A DNA stretch of 17,291 nt from Cyanobacteria bacterium HKST-UBA02 (GTDB lineage Bacteria > Cyanobacteriota > Vampirovibrionia > Obscuribacterales > Obscuribacteraceae), in contig JAGQHH010000182.1 of the NCBI GenBank assembly GCA_020431945.1, positions 1 through 17,291 on the forward strand. The letters run 5' to 3'. The position numbers and the translations under genes are program-made. The notes under the pieces were generated by a model that was not told the origin of the DNA, made no database searches, and saw only the letters and a list, made by a program, of their open reading frames with translations. Below are positions 1-8,151 of this stretch, piece by piece (positions within the stretch are counted from its first letter, which is position 1; each line of letters starts with the position of its first letter).

Positions 1-231
1 CTCGATCGCGAAGGTGCCCTGGAAGAAGCGATCCAGGCTTACAAACAAGCCCTGGCTATCGATTCGGGTCTGGTGCAGGCCCACTACAATCTCGGACTGC
101 TCTATGCCAAATCACGAAACAACGAGATGGCGGTCAGCGAGCTCAGGAATTATCTGAAAGAGGCACCGGAAGGGGACAGCGATAAAGAGCAGGCCCGGGA
201 GCTTATCGGTAAGCTCACCGGCAAGAACTAA
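1..231 (+). CDS. TPR-repeat protein, C-terminal fragment
   Basis: The frame is open from the first base of the window to TAA at 229-231, so only the last 76 residues are seen. Residues about 6-60 fit the tetratricopeptide pattern: ALEEAIQAYKQALAID, then AHYNLGLLYAKSRNNEMAVSELRNYLKEAPE, with the usual small and aromatic positions of paired helices. TPRs are protein-binding scaffolds, so the partner and function cannot be told from this fragment. The C-terminal end is basic and short (KLTGKN). The gene converges on the next one, and its stop codon overlaps that gene's stop. The start and any other domains lie outside the window. Confidence 0.8.
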   Translation, partial: LDREGALEEAIQAYKQALAIDSGLVQAHYNLGLLYAKSRNNEMAVSELRNYLKEAPEGDSDKEQARELIGKLTGKN

Positions 232-1433
232 GAAATCAGCCAGCCTATTCTTCTCAGGACGTCATCGAGTTCTCCACCGCTCCACAGCCAGATGTGCACA
301 GCAAAAATACCCTGCTCCAGGGTGAGGTGCCCCCGGTCGACGAGCTCGCGGCACCGCCGGGCAGCATTGATTTTATGAGGCTCCACAAGACCCCGCTCGG
401 TGAGATATTTTTCCGCAGGCATGCCCGACTCTTTCAACTCTCTGATAATCCGCTCCAGATCGGCATCGGAAAGGAAGGATAGACCGTGCACGAATTCCAG
501 GAGCTTGCCGTCCTCCCCGGGCAAATCGTGCGGGTCGAGTCGTCTGGGCAGCCTGGGAAGCGCGATCTGCTCAACCGGCATTCCGGATGCTGCCACTTGC
601 TTGAGGATCTCCACCGCCTGGATGGGAGCTACTTTGTTTTCACGGATCATGTCCTGGAGCTTCAGTCCGGCATCGACGATGATAGGAGATATGTCATTGG
701 TATTCATGAGAATATGCCCGATAGGCTGAGCCTCCATCAAACCAGTCTCAACCGCGGACAGCAGATCGAGCTCGGTGACCAGCTCGCTCAAGACGAGCAT
801 CTCGCCCAGACGAAGAACATGATCCGGTCTGATCTTGCGAAGCCCGCCGAACTCGAGATAGTCCTCGATCGAATCACCGTGCATGGAAGTGAGACGCAGA
901 GCGCCAACCGCCTGATCCCGGGCAATCTTGTTGTCTCGCAAAAGCGTCTGAGCCGTGAGAGCGGCATAAGCGACGAATTCGGAGAGAGACCCCTGGAGCA
1001 CCAGGACCCTGGTCAGGGGAAGTCCGGAGCTATGACAGGCGCCCATGGCCACCTCGAGCTGCTTCTCTTTGACCACCCCGGCGTCCACCATAAGCTTGCC
1101 AAGATTTTGGGTAAAAGTGTGATACTCGGATTTCCAGCCCCCGGTCTCCAGGGCCTGCTCGAGGGTGACACCATCTCTTCGGACCGTTCTGAGAGCCTCC
1201 AGGGCCTCGTCCTCGGCGATGAGACGCTCGCGCATCAGGGCCTGGATGCGCAGGCCCGCCATCAGCTCTTCCTGACTGACATAGCCGTTGACGGTGAGGA
1301 CCTGACCGATGGGCAGCCTCGACTGCCTGGCGATGGCAAGACAATGGGTGAGCTCGCTCCGCTCGATCAGTCCGGAGCGGACCAGGAGGTCGCCTATCAG
1401 AGTCCGCTCTTCTTTGCTCGTTTGTCTCACCAT
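228..1433 (-). CDS. protein of four tandem ~100-residue MshEN/GspE-N-like repeats, unknown function
   Basis: A 401-residue protein with no signal peptide or membrane segment. It reads as four repeats, about residues 12-97, 110-197, 208-291 and 309-398. Each follows the pattern lG.lLv..glv...dL..al......lpig..L...g.vs, followed by a second helical part ending in a short acidic loop: IGDLLVRSGLIERSEL, LGKLMVDAGVVKEKQL, LGEMLVLSELVTELDL, and a diverged LLEFVHGLSFLSDADL. The first half of each resembles the N-terminal domain of type II secretion/pilus ATPases (MshEN, which binds c-di-GMP in some proteins). No ATPase domain follows. The ATG is preceded by a weak purine-rich RBS (GAGAAGAG). It may be a signalling or regulatory adaptor, but that is a guess. 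Confidence 0.75.
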   Translation of the reverse strand: MVRQTSKEERTLIGDLLVRSGLIERSELTHCLAIARQSRLPIGQVLTVNGYVSQEELMAGLRIQALMRERLIAEDEALEALRTVRRDGVTLEQALETGGWKSEYHTFTQNLGKLMVDAGVVKEKQLEVAMGACHSSGLPLTRVLVLQGSLSEFVAYAALTAQTLLRDNKIARDQAVGALRLTSMHGDSIEDYLEFGGLRKIRPDHVLRLGEMLVLSELVTELDLLSAVETGLMEAQPIGHILMNTNDISPIIVDAGLKLQDMIRENKVAPIQAVEILKQVAASGMPVEQIALPRLPRRLDPHDLPGEDGKLLEFVHGLSFLSDADLERIIRELKESGMPAEKYLTERGLVEPHKINAARRCRELVDRGHLTLEQGIFAVHIWLWSGGELDDVLRRIGWLIS

Positions 1434-1838
1434 GATGCTCTTCTCGTATATATGTAAATCAGGAACAACAATAGAAAATGGATATTACTTCATAGCCGGC
1501 GAAATTTCCATAACTGCCGAAACTCCCAACCAGCCGATGATTTCAGCGCCAGTCCTTCTATAGATTTAAGCTTGGCGATCTCTTGCGCCACCTCCCTGCC
1601 ACCACCGAAGGAGCCTCTCGATCCTTCAAATCGAACCACTGATGGTGACAAAGCCCTGGATTATCAGTACAATTGAACGGTTTCGAGACTTCTGTCGGGC
1701 GGGGCACAATCGACATTTGATGCATATCCAAGCGATAGAACAGGTTCCTTTTCGCGCACCGTAGTTGGAGACACGCAGCTTGACACTAAATCAAGTGTGT
1801 AGTGTAATGCGGCAGTAACGCCGGGGTGAAAACCACTT
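1434..1838. other. intergenic region between divergent genes
   Basis: A 405-bp region separating the minus-strand repeat protein from smc. I see no convincing ORF, tRNA or hairpin terminator in it. The only clear signal is the smc promoter at its right end. The minus-strand gene has an AT-rich stretch just upstream (1445-1480), but I could not assign -35/-10 boxes with confidence. Confidence 0.6.
1780..1808 (+). promoter_or_regulatory. sigma70-type promoter of the smc cluster
   Basis: A perfect -35 box TTGACA (1780-1785), a 17-bp spacer and a near-perfect -10 box TGTAAT (1803-1808). Transcription would start near 1815 and give a ~24-nt leader ending in the GGGGTGA ribosome-binding site (1823-1829) before the TTG start. 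An inverted repeat CTTGA-N7-TCAAG (1779-1795) overlaps the -35 box and could be an operator. Confidence 0.75.
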
Positions 1839-4800
1839 TTGCGAATCAAAGAAATCGAGCTGGACAACTTCAAATCATTCGGCAAACCGACGGTAATCCC
1901 TCTCCTCGATGGCTTTACCACAATCTCCGGTCCCAACGGCTCAGGCAAGTCCAACATTATAGACAGTCTTCTGTTCGCTCTCGGTCTTTCCTCGACCAGA
2001 TCGATGAGAGCCGAGAGACTGCCGGATCTGCTCAATAACCTGAGCGGCAGGAACGAGGCCAAAGTGCGCGTTCGCTTCCTCAGCAACTCCAACGAAGAGC
2101 TCGAAGTCACCCGCCGTATCAAAGTCAAAGAGAACGGTTATACCAGCACATATCTCCTGGACGGGAAGGTATCCACCCTCACCGAGATACATGATCGCCT
2201 GATGGCATACAATGTCAGCCCTACAGGCTTCAATGTGATCATGCAGGGAGACGTCACCGGTATCGTTTCGATGAGCGCTTCCGAACGCCGCAAGATCATC
2301 GACGAGCTTGCCGGTGTCGCCGATTTCGACCGCCGCATAGACCAGGCCAAAAACGAGCTCGGCGCCGTGGACGAGAAAATCGATCACCAGCGAATTGTTC
2401 TCAGCGAGATAATCTCGCGCCTGGAAATTCTCCGCAACGATCGCGATCAGGCTCTCAAATATCTCGATCTGAAAACCAAGAAAGAAGAGATCGAGCGAGA
2501 TCTCGTTTTCGTCCGCTCCCAGGAGCTCGAGACAAAGGCAGCCCGGGAGCTCGAGAAGATCAAGTCTCTCGACGAGAAAGAAGCGGCTCTCACCGATGCT
2601 CTGCACCAGGCCGAAGTGGATCTTCTCACCCTGCGCTCCGAGATGGGCCGCCTGGACGAAGAGATCCGGGAGAAGGGCGGCAACGAGCAACTTCTCCTCC
2701 GGCAGGAGCTGGAGAACAAACGCGGTGAGCTCACCCGGGAAGAGAACAAGCTCAGCAACCTGGAAGGGGCCATCGGCGAGAAAGCCAAGTCCCAGAGCAG
2801 TATCGAAGCCCAGATTGCCGCCATCGAAAAGCATCTGCGCAAACTGGCCAAGCAGAAAAAACAACACCAGGAAGATCTGGCTACCGTCAATCAGGTCCTC
2901 CAGGAGAAGCAACGCGCCTATCAGGCGGTGATGTCCCAGATCGAGTCGATGAGACAGGAAAAGGACAAGTCCTCCGAAAAGGTCGCCAGCCTCCATGAAG
3001 AGCTCCAGAAGCTCAGAGAGGAGCGTCATGCCCTGGAGGTCAAGAAAACCGAGCGGGAGACCAGACGTCAATCCCTGGAGAAAGAGCTCGAAAGCCTCCG
3101 CAATCAAGCCACCGAAAAAATCAGCAAGAGCGCCGAGGTGAAGACCCAGGTCCAGAGACTGGAGCGCAAATACGAAGATCAGAAAGCGCTCGTTCTCGGT
3201 ATCGAAAGAACCGTTCAACAACTCGAAGCGGAGCTCGAATCCACCAGAGAAGAGATCGAATCCAAGAGCGAAGCCCTGGAATCGGTGAAGCGCCGGATCA
3301 TCGAGCTGGAGACCGCCCAGGAAGTCTCTGGGGAAAGCGGCTACGGCAGAGCCGTGGAAGCGATTCTGAAAGCCGGCATCGAAGGGGTGCACGGCACCAT
3401 CGGCCAGCTCGGCTCGGTAGACGAAGAATATGTCACCGCCCTCGAGACCTGTATCGGTCCCCGGCTGAGCCATATAGTCGTGGACGACGACAGGATCGCC
3501 CAGTCCTGTATCGAATTTCTCAAAGCCAATCAAGCAGGGCGAGCCACTTTCGTCCCTCTCAATAAGATCGCATCCCAGCCTCCGGGGCTCCTGCCTCAAA
3601 GACCCGGGGTCATGGAATTCGCCTATAACCTGGTGGATTTCGACCCGCGCTTCGCCAAGGCTTTCCAGTATGCCTGCGGTCAGACAGTGGTGGTGGACAC
3701 CATGGACAATGCCCGGCGCCTGATCAACCAGGCCCGCATGGTCACCCTCGAGGGCGAGCTCTTCGACAAGTCCGGGAGCATCACCGGCGGCAAGGACAAC
3801 AAATCCAGGTTCCATTTCACCAACCGTAGCGAGACCGATCTGGCGGTGCTCAAGCAGACCGCCAAGAGCCTTGGCGAGCAGATCAAATTCCTGAAAGCCT
3901 CCACCAAAGAGCTGGAAGGCAGCCTCCAGGAAGAACGGGAAAAGCTCAGCAAAGCCAAATCAGAGCTTGCCCAGCGCGAGACTGAGATAGCCGCTCATCG
4001 CAAGCAGACCGAAGAGCTCGACCAGTCCATCGAGGACATCAAGCCGCAGCTTCGTAATAAAGGCGATGAGATCGACGCCATCGATCAGGAGATGGTGGAC
4101 ATCGATGCTTCGGTGAAAGAGCTGGGCAAGCGGATCGACAGCCTGGCCGCCTCTCTCGAGAACGTCCGGGACAAAGGCAAGCAGTCCGAGCTCGAAAAGC
4201 ATATCCACGAATCGGAAGAAGTCCGTCTCGATCTCGAGGCAGTCACGCAAGAGTGCAAAGAGATCCAGCGTCTCATCGATCGTATCGAGACCGAGGAGAA
4301 GGTCGAGGACAACAACCGCAATATCCTCCTGGAGCAACAGGCCGCGCTTGTCGCCGAGCTCACCGAGGCCCAGGAGAAGAAACCGCCCCTGATCGAGGCG
4401 ATCAAAGCCCTCAAAGAATCCATCGTCGAGATGGAAAGAAAGGTCAGCGAGATCTCCGTCGAGCTCGAGTCTCTTCGCAAGAAGAAAGACGAGATGCACG
4501 ACAGCATCACCGCCAAAGAGATCGAGAAGACCAAGCTGGGCGAAGACGTCAAACGCATAAATGAGCAGCGCCGCGAGCACAAGATGCTCCACTTCGAGAT
4601 TGCCCGGGAGCTCGAAGAAGTAAAAGAGCTGATCAAAGAAGTCCTGGAGCAGAATCCGAATTACGAGCCCCCGGGCGAAAGCACCGTGGAGCAGCTCAAG
4701 AAAGAAGTGGAGCGTCTCGAGCGCCGTATGCGCAACCTCGAGCCTGTGAACATGAAGGCTCTCGACGAGTACAACCATACCGAGCAGCGCCGCACCGAGC

Positions 4801-5369
4801 TCGAGGAAAACCTCGATGTGCTCGATTCGGAGAAGCAGGAGATCATCCAGCGTATCGATGGCTATGACGAGCTCAAGCGCGAGACCTTCCTGGAGGCTTT
4901 CCACGCCGTCAACCAGAATTTCCAGGAGATCTTCGCCGAGCTCAGCCACGGTCACGGGCGTCTCGAGCTGGAGAATCCCGACAGCCCCTTCGAAGGCGGT
5001 CTGATCATCCGTGCCCAGCCACGCGATAAGAAGATGCAGCGTATCGAAGCCCTCTCCGGCGGCGAGAAGTCCCTGACGGCGCTATCCTTCGTATTCGCCT
5101 TCCAGCGCTACGCCCCGGCTCCCTTCTATGCTTTCGACGAAGTCGATATGATGCTGGACGGCGCCAACGCCGAGCGTCTCGCACGTATGGTCAAGCGTCA
5201 ATCCGATTCGGCCCAGTTCGTGGTAGTGAGCCTCAGACGGCCCATGATCGAGAATGCCGATCATGCCGTGGGCGTCTCCCTGCGTGCCGACGGATATTCG
5301 CGGGTGGTCGGCATCAGAGAAGTACATATACCAGAGATGCCTGCCCACGCCAGCGTCGCAGGAGCGTAA
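1839..5369 (+). CDS. smc: chromosome segregation protein SMC
   Basis: SMC is the ATPase subunit of the bacterial condensin complex, which folds and segregates chromosomes with the ScpA and ScpB partners encoded directly downstream. The 1176 residues have full SMC architecture. Walker A GPNGSGKSN is at 31-39 and the Q-loop region (NVIMQGDV) near residue 136. A long charged coiled coil leads to the hinge at about 500-650 (GYGRAVEAIL to GSITGG), then a returning coiled coil. The ABC signature LSGGEKS is at 1072-1078 and Walker B PFYAFDEVD at 1095-1103 with D1100/E1101. FDEVDMMLDGANAERL and VVVSLRRPMIE are the variant I associate with cyanobacterial SMC. The start codon is TTG, supported by GGGGTGA 9 bp upstream and by the canonical N-terminus (MRIKEIELDNFKSF). 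Confidence 0.97.
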   Translation: MRIKEIELDNFKSFGKPTVIPLLDGFTTISGPNGSGKSNIIDSLLFALGLSSTRSMRAERLPDLLNNLSGRNEAKVRVRFLSNSNEELEVTRRIKVKENGYTSTYLLDGKVSTLTEIHDRLMAYNVSPTGFNVIMQGDVTGIVSMSASERRKIIDELAGVADFDRRIDQAKNELGAVDEKIDHQRIVLSEIISRLEILRNDRDQALKYLDLKTKKEEIERDLVFVRSQELETKAARELEKIKSLDEKEAALTDALHQAEVDLLTLRSEMGRLDEEIREKGGNEQLLLRQELENKRGELTREENKLSNLEGAIGEKAKSQSSIEAQIAAIEKHLRKLAKQKKQHQEDLATVNQVLQEKQRAYQAVMSQIESMRQEKDKSSEKVASLHEELQKLREERHALEVKKTERETRRQSLEKELESLRNQATEKISKSAEVKTQVQRLERKYEDQKALVLGIERTVQQLEAELESTREEIESKSEALESVKRRIIELETAQEVSGESGYGRAVEAILKAGIEGVHGTIGQLGSVDEEYVTALETCIGPRLSHIVVDDDRIAQSCIEFLKANQAGRATFVPLNKIASQPPGLLPQRPGVMEFAYNLVDFDPRFAKAFQYACGQTVVVDTMDNARRLINQARMVTLEGELFDKSGSITGGKDNKSRFHFTNRSETDLAVLKQTAKSLGEQIKFLKASTKELEGSLQEEREKLSKAKSELAQRETEIAAHRKQTEELDQSIEDIKPQLRNKGDEIDAIDQEMVDIDASVKELGKRIDSLAASLENVRDKGKQSELEKHIHESEEVRLDLEAVTQECKEIQRLIDRIETEEKVEDNNRNILLEQQAALVAELTEAQEKKPPLIEAIKALKESIVEMERKVSEISVELESLRKKKDEMHDSITAKEIEKTKLGEDVKRINEQRREHKMLHFEIARELEEVKELIKEVLEQNPNYEPPGESTVEQLKKEVERLERRMRNLEPVNMKALDEYNHTEQRRTELEENLDVLDSEKQEIIQRIDGYDELKRETFLEAFHAVNQNFQEIFAELSHGHGRLELENPDSPFEGGLIIRAQPRDKKMQRIEALSGGEKSLTALSFVFAFQRYAPAPFYAFDEVDMMLDGANAERLARMVKRQSDSAQFVVVSLRRPMIENADHAVGVSLRADGYSRVVGIREVHIPEMPAHASVAGA

Positions 5370-5375
5370 CCGGGA

Positions 5376-6305
5376 ATGGGCGAAAGCGACATAACAGACA
5401 TGCAAGAGGGTGTTGACATCCAGGTAGAGACCCGGACCGGTGCGCCGGTTCATGAGAGCGAGGGCGAGGTCTTCGACGCCAGCCCCGGTCCGGCCCCGGG
5501 CTCCATCCTTTCGGGCATGGCACCGGTGGGAGTGGCACCCTCCGACGGTATCGAAATCCTTGTGCAGATGGCTCAAAAAGGCGAAATCGACGCCAAGGCC
5601 GTGGACATCATCGATGTCACCGACAGGTTCTTGAAAGCGATCGCCGCTGCGCCCCGGGAGAGCTTGAGGCAGGGAGGCAAAATCCTCTTCCATGCCTGTG
5701 TCCTCCTGCGCATGAAAGCCGAGTCGCTGCTCGCCGACGAGATCGAAGAAGACCCCATGGGTGATGACTTCATGGACTTCGACGAGAACGGCATGCCCAT
5801 CGAATTCGATTCGGCCAGGGAGCCCAGACAGATCACCATCGCCGATCTCGAAAGAGCGATCGTCCGCAAATCCCAGCGCAAGAAAGTCCGCAAACGTCAG
5901 GTCACCCTGGACGAGCTCATCAAAGCCCTGCAAGAAGCCGAGCGCATCGAGAAAGTCAGAGCCGAGCGCAAACCGAAAGAACGTATATCCATGGCCGGAT
6001 ATATGCAGGTCAATGATGTCGAAGACATACTCGATCTGGCCCACGATGAAGATATAGAGACTACAATCGATCGCGTCGAAGAGCTTCTGGCCCGCATTCT
6101 CAAGATCGGCGAAAATATCGAGCTCTTCGCCCTGGTGACCCTGCTGGAAGATCGCAGCGACTGGGTCGATACATTTCTGGCTTCTCTATTTTTGTCCAAT
6201 GCAGGTAAAATAGACCTCGAGCAGAGCGAGTTCTATGGACCTCTCTATCTGGCTCTCTGCGAAAAACTGGCGGTTGCGGATACGGTGGTATCTACCAATG
6301 GATAA
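5376..6305 (+). CDS. scpA: segregation and condensation protein A (kleisin ScpA)
   Basis: The kleisin subunit bridges the SMC heads and recruits ScpB. It is 309 residues, longer than the usual ~250, because of a disordered acidic N-terminal tail of about 55 residues. The core begins at DGIEILVQMAQKGEIDAKAV (57-76), then DVTDRFLKAI, the helical LRQGGKILFHACVLLRMKAESLL segment and a linker. The C-terminal winged helix ends LASLFLSNAGKIDLEQSEFY. The classic FEGPLDLLL start of Firmicute ScpA is absent, as I recall for cyanobacterial ScpA. The tail carries GEVFDASPGP at 30-39, a motif that recurs in ScpB. The ATG lies 6 bp after the smc stop, with AGGAG at 5360-5364 inside the smc end. The last 8 bases overlap scpB. 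Confidence 0.93.
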   Translation: MGESDITDMQEGVDIQVETRTGAPVHESEGEVFDASPGPAPGSILSGMAPVGVAPSDGIEILVQMAQKGEIDAKAVDIIDVTDRFLKAIAAAPRESLRQGGKILFHACVLLRMKAESLLADEIEEDPMGDDFMDFDENGMPIEFDSAREPRQITIADLERAIVRKSQRKKVRKRQVTLDELIKALQEAERIEKVRAERKPKERISMAGYMQVNDVEDILDLAHDEDIETTIDRVEELLARILKIGENIELFALVTLLEDRSDWVDTFLASLFLSNAGKIDLEQSEFYGPLYLALCEKLAVADTVVSTNG

Positions 6306-7167
6306 ACCAATCAAAGCAAAAGTCGAGGCAGCCCTGTTCCTTACCGAGAATCCCCTGAAGGCGCAAGCCGTGGCGACGATGATCGGCGAAGACGTCAATG
6401 TTGTGCGCCAGACCATTCTTGAATTGATCAGAGAATACGAAGAGCGTCAGGGAGGTCTGGAGATCTCGGACGACAACGGCTATATCATCCAGGTCAAAGA
6501 CGAATACTCCACCCTGGTGGACGAGTTCGTGCCCCTGGATATGCCCACGGCTCTCATCCGTACTCTCTCGGCCATCGCCATCAAGCAACCGGTAGCCCAG
6601 TCCGAGATCATCAAGATCCGCGGTCAGGGGGCATACGAGCATATCAAAGAGCTCACCGAAAGAGATCTGGTGAACAAGCGAGAAGACGGCGGGCGATCGC
6701 CTATCCTCACCACCACCAAGAAATTCCAGGAATATTTCCGGCTATCGAAAGACGGAAAGTCCTTGCGGCAGCTCCTGGGCGATTCTGAGAAAGAAAGCGG
6801 CGAGGTCTTCGATGCCTCACCGGATCCCAACGGCGAGCCAATCGGGTCGCCGGCCGAAGTTACCGATGCGGAGTACCAGCCCACTCATGACGAATCTTCG
6901 ACACTATCAGAGCCTGAGAGCGATGCTAGAGACCATCAGCCTCAGGAGGAAGATGGAGCGCCAGAGGACCTGGGAACAGAGAGCACAGGAAGCGAGCTCC
7001 AGTCTGAGTCGAAATCCGGGCCTGAATCCGAGTCCAAAACTGAAAGCGAAGAAGTCAGCGAAGGAATAGAATTCTTCGACGCCAGACCCACAGGTGAGAT
7101 ACCGGTCCTGAAAAATCCTGGTTCTAGCTCTAGTTCTGGTTCTAGTTCTAATTCTGATCTCGCGTGA
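6298..7167 (+). CDS. scpB: segregation and condensation protein B (ScpB) with long acidic/serine-rich tail
   Basis: ScpB is the dimeric winged-helix partner of ScpA in SMC condensin. The start is taken at ATG 6298, which overlaps the scpA stop (ATGGATAA). An upstream in-frame ATG (6235) would add an atypical extension inside scpA. From 6298 the protein is 289 residues and begins in family style: IKAKVEAALFLTENPLKAQAVATMIG. Two winged helices cover roughly 1-155, including SAIAIKQPVAQSEIIKIRG and LVNKREDGGRSPILTTTKKF. The ~130-residue C-terminal tail is unusual: acidic, Ser/Glu-rich and probably disordered. It contains GEVFDASPDP (168-177), the related EFFDARPTGE (258-267) and a final Ser/Gly/Asn run. 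ScpB proteins are normally about 180-200 residues. Confidence 0.92.
   Translation: MDKPIKAKVEAALFLTENPLKAQAVATMIGEDVNVVRQTILELIREYEERQGGLEISDDNGYIIQVKDEYSTLVDEFVPLDMPTALIRTLSAIAIKQPVAQSEIIKIRGQGAYEHIKELTERDLVNKREDGGRSPILTTTKKFQEYFRLSKDGKSLRQLLGDSEKESGEVFDASPDPNGEPIGSPAEVTDAEYQPTHDESSTLSEPESDARDHQPQEEDGAPEDLGTESTGSELQSESKSGPESESKTESEEVSEGIEFFDARPTGEIPVLKNPGSSSSSGSSSNSDLA
7120..7155 (+). repeat. two 18-bp repeats encoding the ScpB serine tail
   Basis: GGTTCTAGCTCTAGTTCT (7120-7137) is followed directly by GGTTCTAGTTCTAATTCT (7138-7155), encoding GSSSSS and GSSSNS. This in-frame low-complexity repeat is of the kind that expands by slippage. Its codon pattern (TCT/AGT/AAT alternating) resembles the rnj tail repeat at 9127-9162. 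Confidence 0.8.
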
Positions 7168-7925
7168 GCTCCGGAAGCGTCGCCGCCATAATCGCGGCAG
7201 CCGGAACAGGCAGCCGATTTTCTTCTGACGGCAAACCCAAGCAATTTTTCGAGCTCAATGGATATCCGATCTACATATGGTCGCTCCTCAGTCTGAGCAC
7301 TATGGACGATATCGGCCGGGTCGTTCTGGTGAGCCGGGAGTCCCTGCTGGAAGAGATGAAAGAGACCGTGGACTCGGTTTTTGCCGGACGCGGTCTGGGC
7401 GTCTCCCGGAAAAAAATCCAGCTCGTCCCCGGCGGCGATACCAGGCAGGAGTCGGTACGCCTGGGTCTGGCCAGCCTGGCGGCGGCGCCGCCCGAATTCG
7501 TCCTCGTCCATGACGCTGCCAGACCGTTCCTGACCCATGCCCTGGTGCAAGCGGTTATAGAGGAGGTCACCGCCACAGGTGCCTGCACCCTGGCTCTCAA
7601 GGTCTCCGATACGATAAAAAAAGTAGAGTCGGGCGCCATCGTCGAGACTCTGGACAGGAGCAACCTCTGGGCTGCTCACACGCCCCAGGCGGGCCGCTAC
7701 CTGTGGTTGCGGGAGGCCCACGAGCAAGCAGCCTCCAGCGGGCTCACAGCCACCGATGACGCGATGCTCCTGGAGGGCACAGGAAAACGTGTAACAATCG
7801 TCGAGAGCCGGGCCCACAATCTCAAGATAACGGTGCCCGAGGACATCGACAGGGCCGCCTCATTCAGCGATATTCTCGGTCAGATAAATGATTACGCTGA
7901 ATCTAACGCTAATATAAAATCCTGA
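7164..7925 (+). CDS. ispD: 2-C-methyl-D-erythritol 4-phosphate cytidylyltransferase (IspD)
   Basis: IspD transfers CMP from CTP to methylerythritol phosphate, the third step of the MEP isoprenoid pathway, in the cytoplasm. The 253-residue protein shows the family motifs: AAIIAAAGTGSRF (7-19) with KPKQF (24-28) for CTP binding, GGDTRQESV (90-98), LVHDAARPF (114-122), the ATDDAMLLE segment (196-204) and NLKITVPEDI (219-228). It starts with GTG at 7164, overlapping the scpB stop by four bases (GTGA), so its translation is probably coupled to scpB. Its presence in a condensin cluster is not functionally obvious. No terminator is visible right after the stop. Confidence 0.95.
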   Translation: MSSGSVAAIIAAAGTGSRFSSDGKPKQFFELNGYPIYIWSLLSLSTMDDIGRVVLVSRESLLEEMKETVDSVFAGRGLGVSRKKIQLVPGGDTRQESVRLGLASLAAAPPEFVLVHDAARPFLTHALVQAVIEEVTATGACTLALKVSDTIKKVESGAIVETLDRSNLWAAHTPQAGRYLWLREAHEQAASSGLTATDDAMLLEGTGKRVTIVESRAHNLKITVPEDIDRAASFSDILGQINDYAESNANIKS

Positions 7926-8012
7926 CCATATAGCAAGTTGACAAGTCCTCGAAAGATAACACCGGAGCATAGCTGACACCGAACTCAATATCATGGACAT
8001 AGGATCGACTAC

Positions 8013-8040
8013 TTGCAGTTTGTCCCGAATTGAATAGAAT
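8013..8040 (+). promoter_or_regulatory. candidate sepF promoter
   Basis: TTGCAG (8013-8018) and TAGAAT (8035-8040) are separated by 16 bp, giving a predicted start near 8047 and a ~105-nt leader to sepF. The -10 box matches five of six consensus bases and the -35 four of six. Other AT-rich boxes closer to the gene (around 8084) are possible. Confidence 0.35.
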
Positions 8041-8151
8041 GGGAACATCGCCTGGCACCGCCTGAGATGGCAAAGCTTATTCGTATATAAAGACACACAT
8101 TAATAGGTATCAGAACGGCATCCTATTAAAGTCCAGAAGGTAAGGAAAACT

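Noticed and set aside
486..1457. 323-residue plus-strand frame opposite the repeat protein
   Set aside because: The minus-strand frame shows four internal repeats and a sensible start; the plus frame shows nothing.
1941..3815. Long minus-strand frame antisense to smc, and similar ones at 3960-4955 and 5082-6044
   Set aside because: They mirror the codon pattern of the Glu/Leu/Lys-rich coding strand. They have no family motifs, while the plus-strand proteins are unmistakable.
7938..7943. TTGACA as a sepF -35 box
   Set aside because: No -10-like hexamer at 16-18 bp (the sequence there is ACCGGA).
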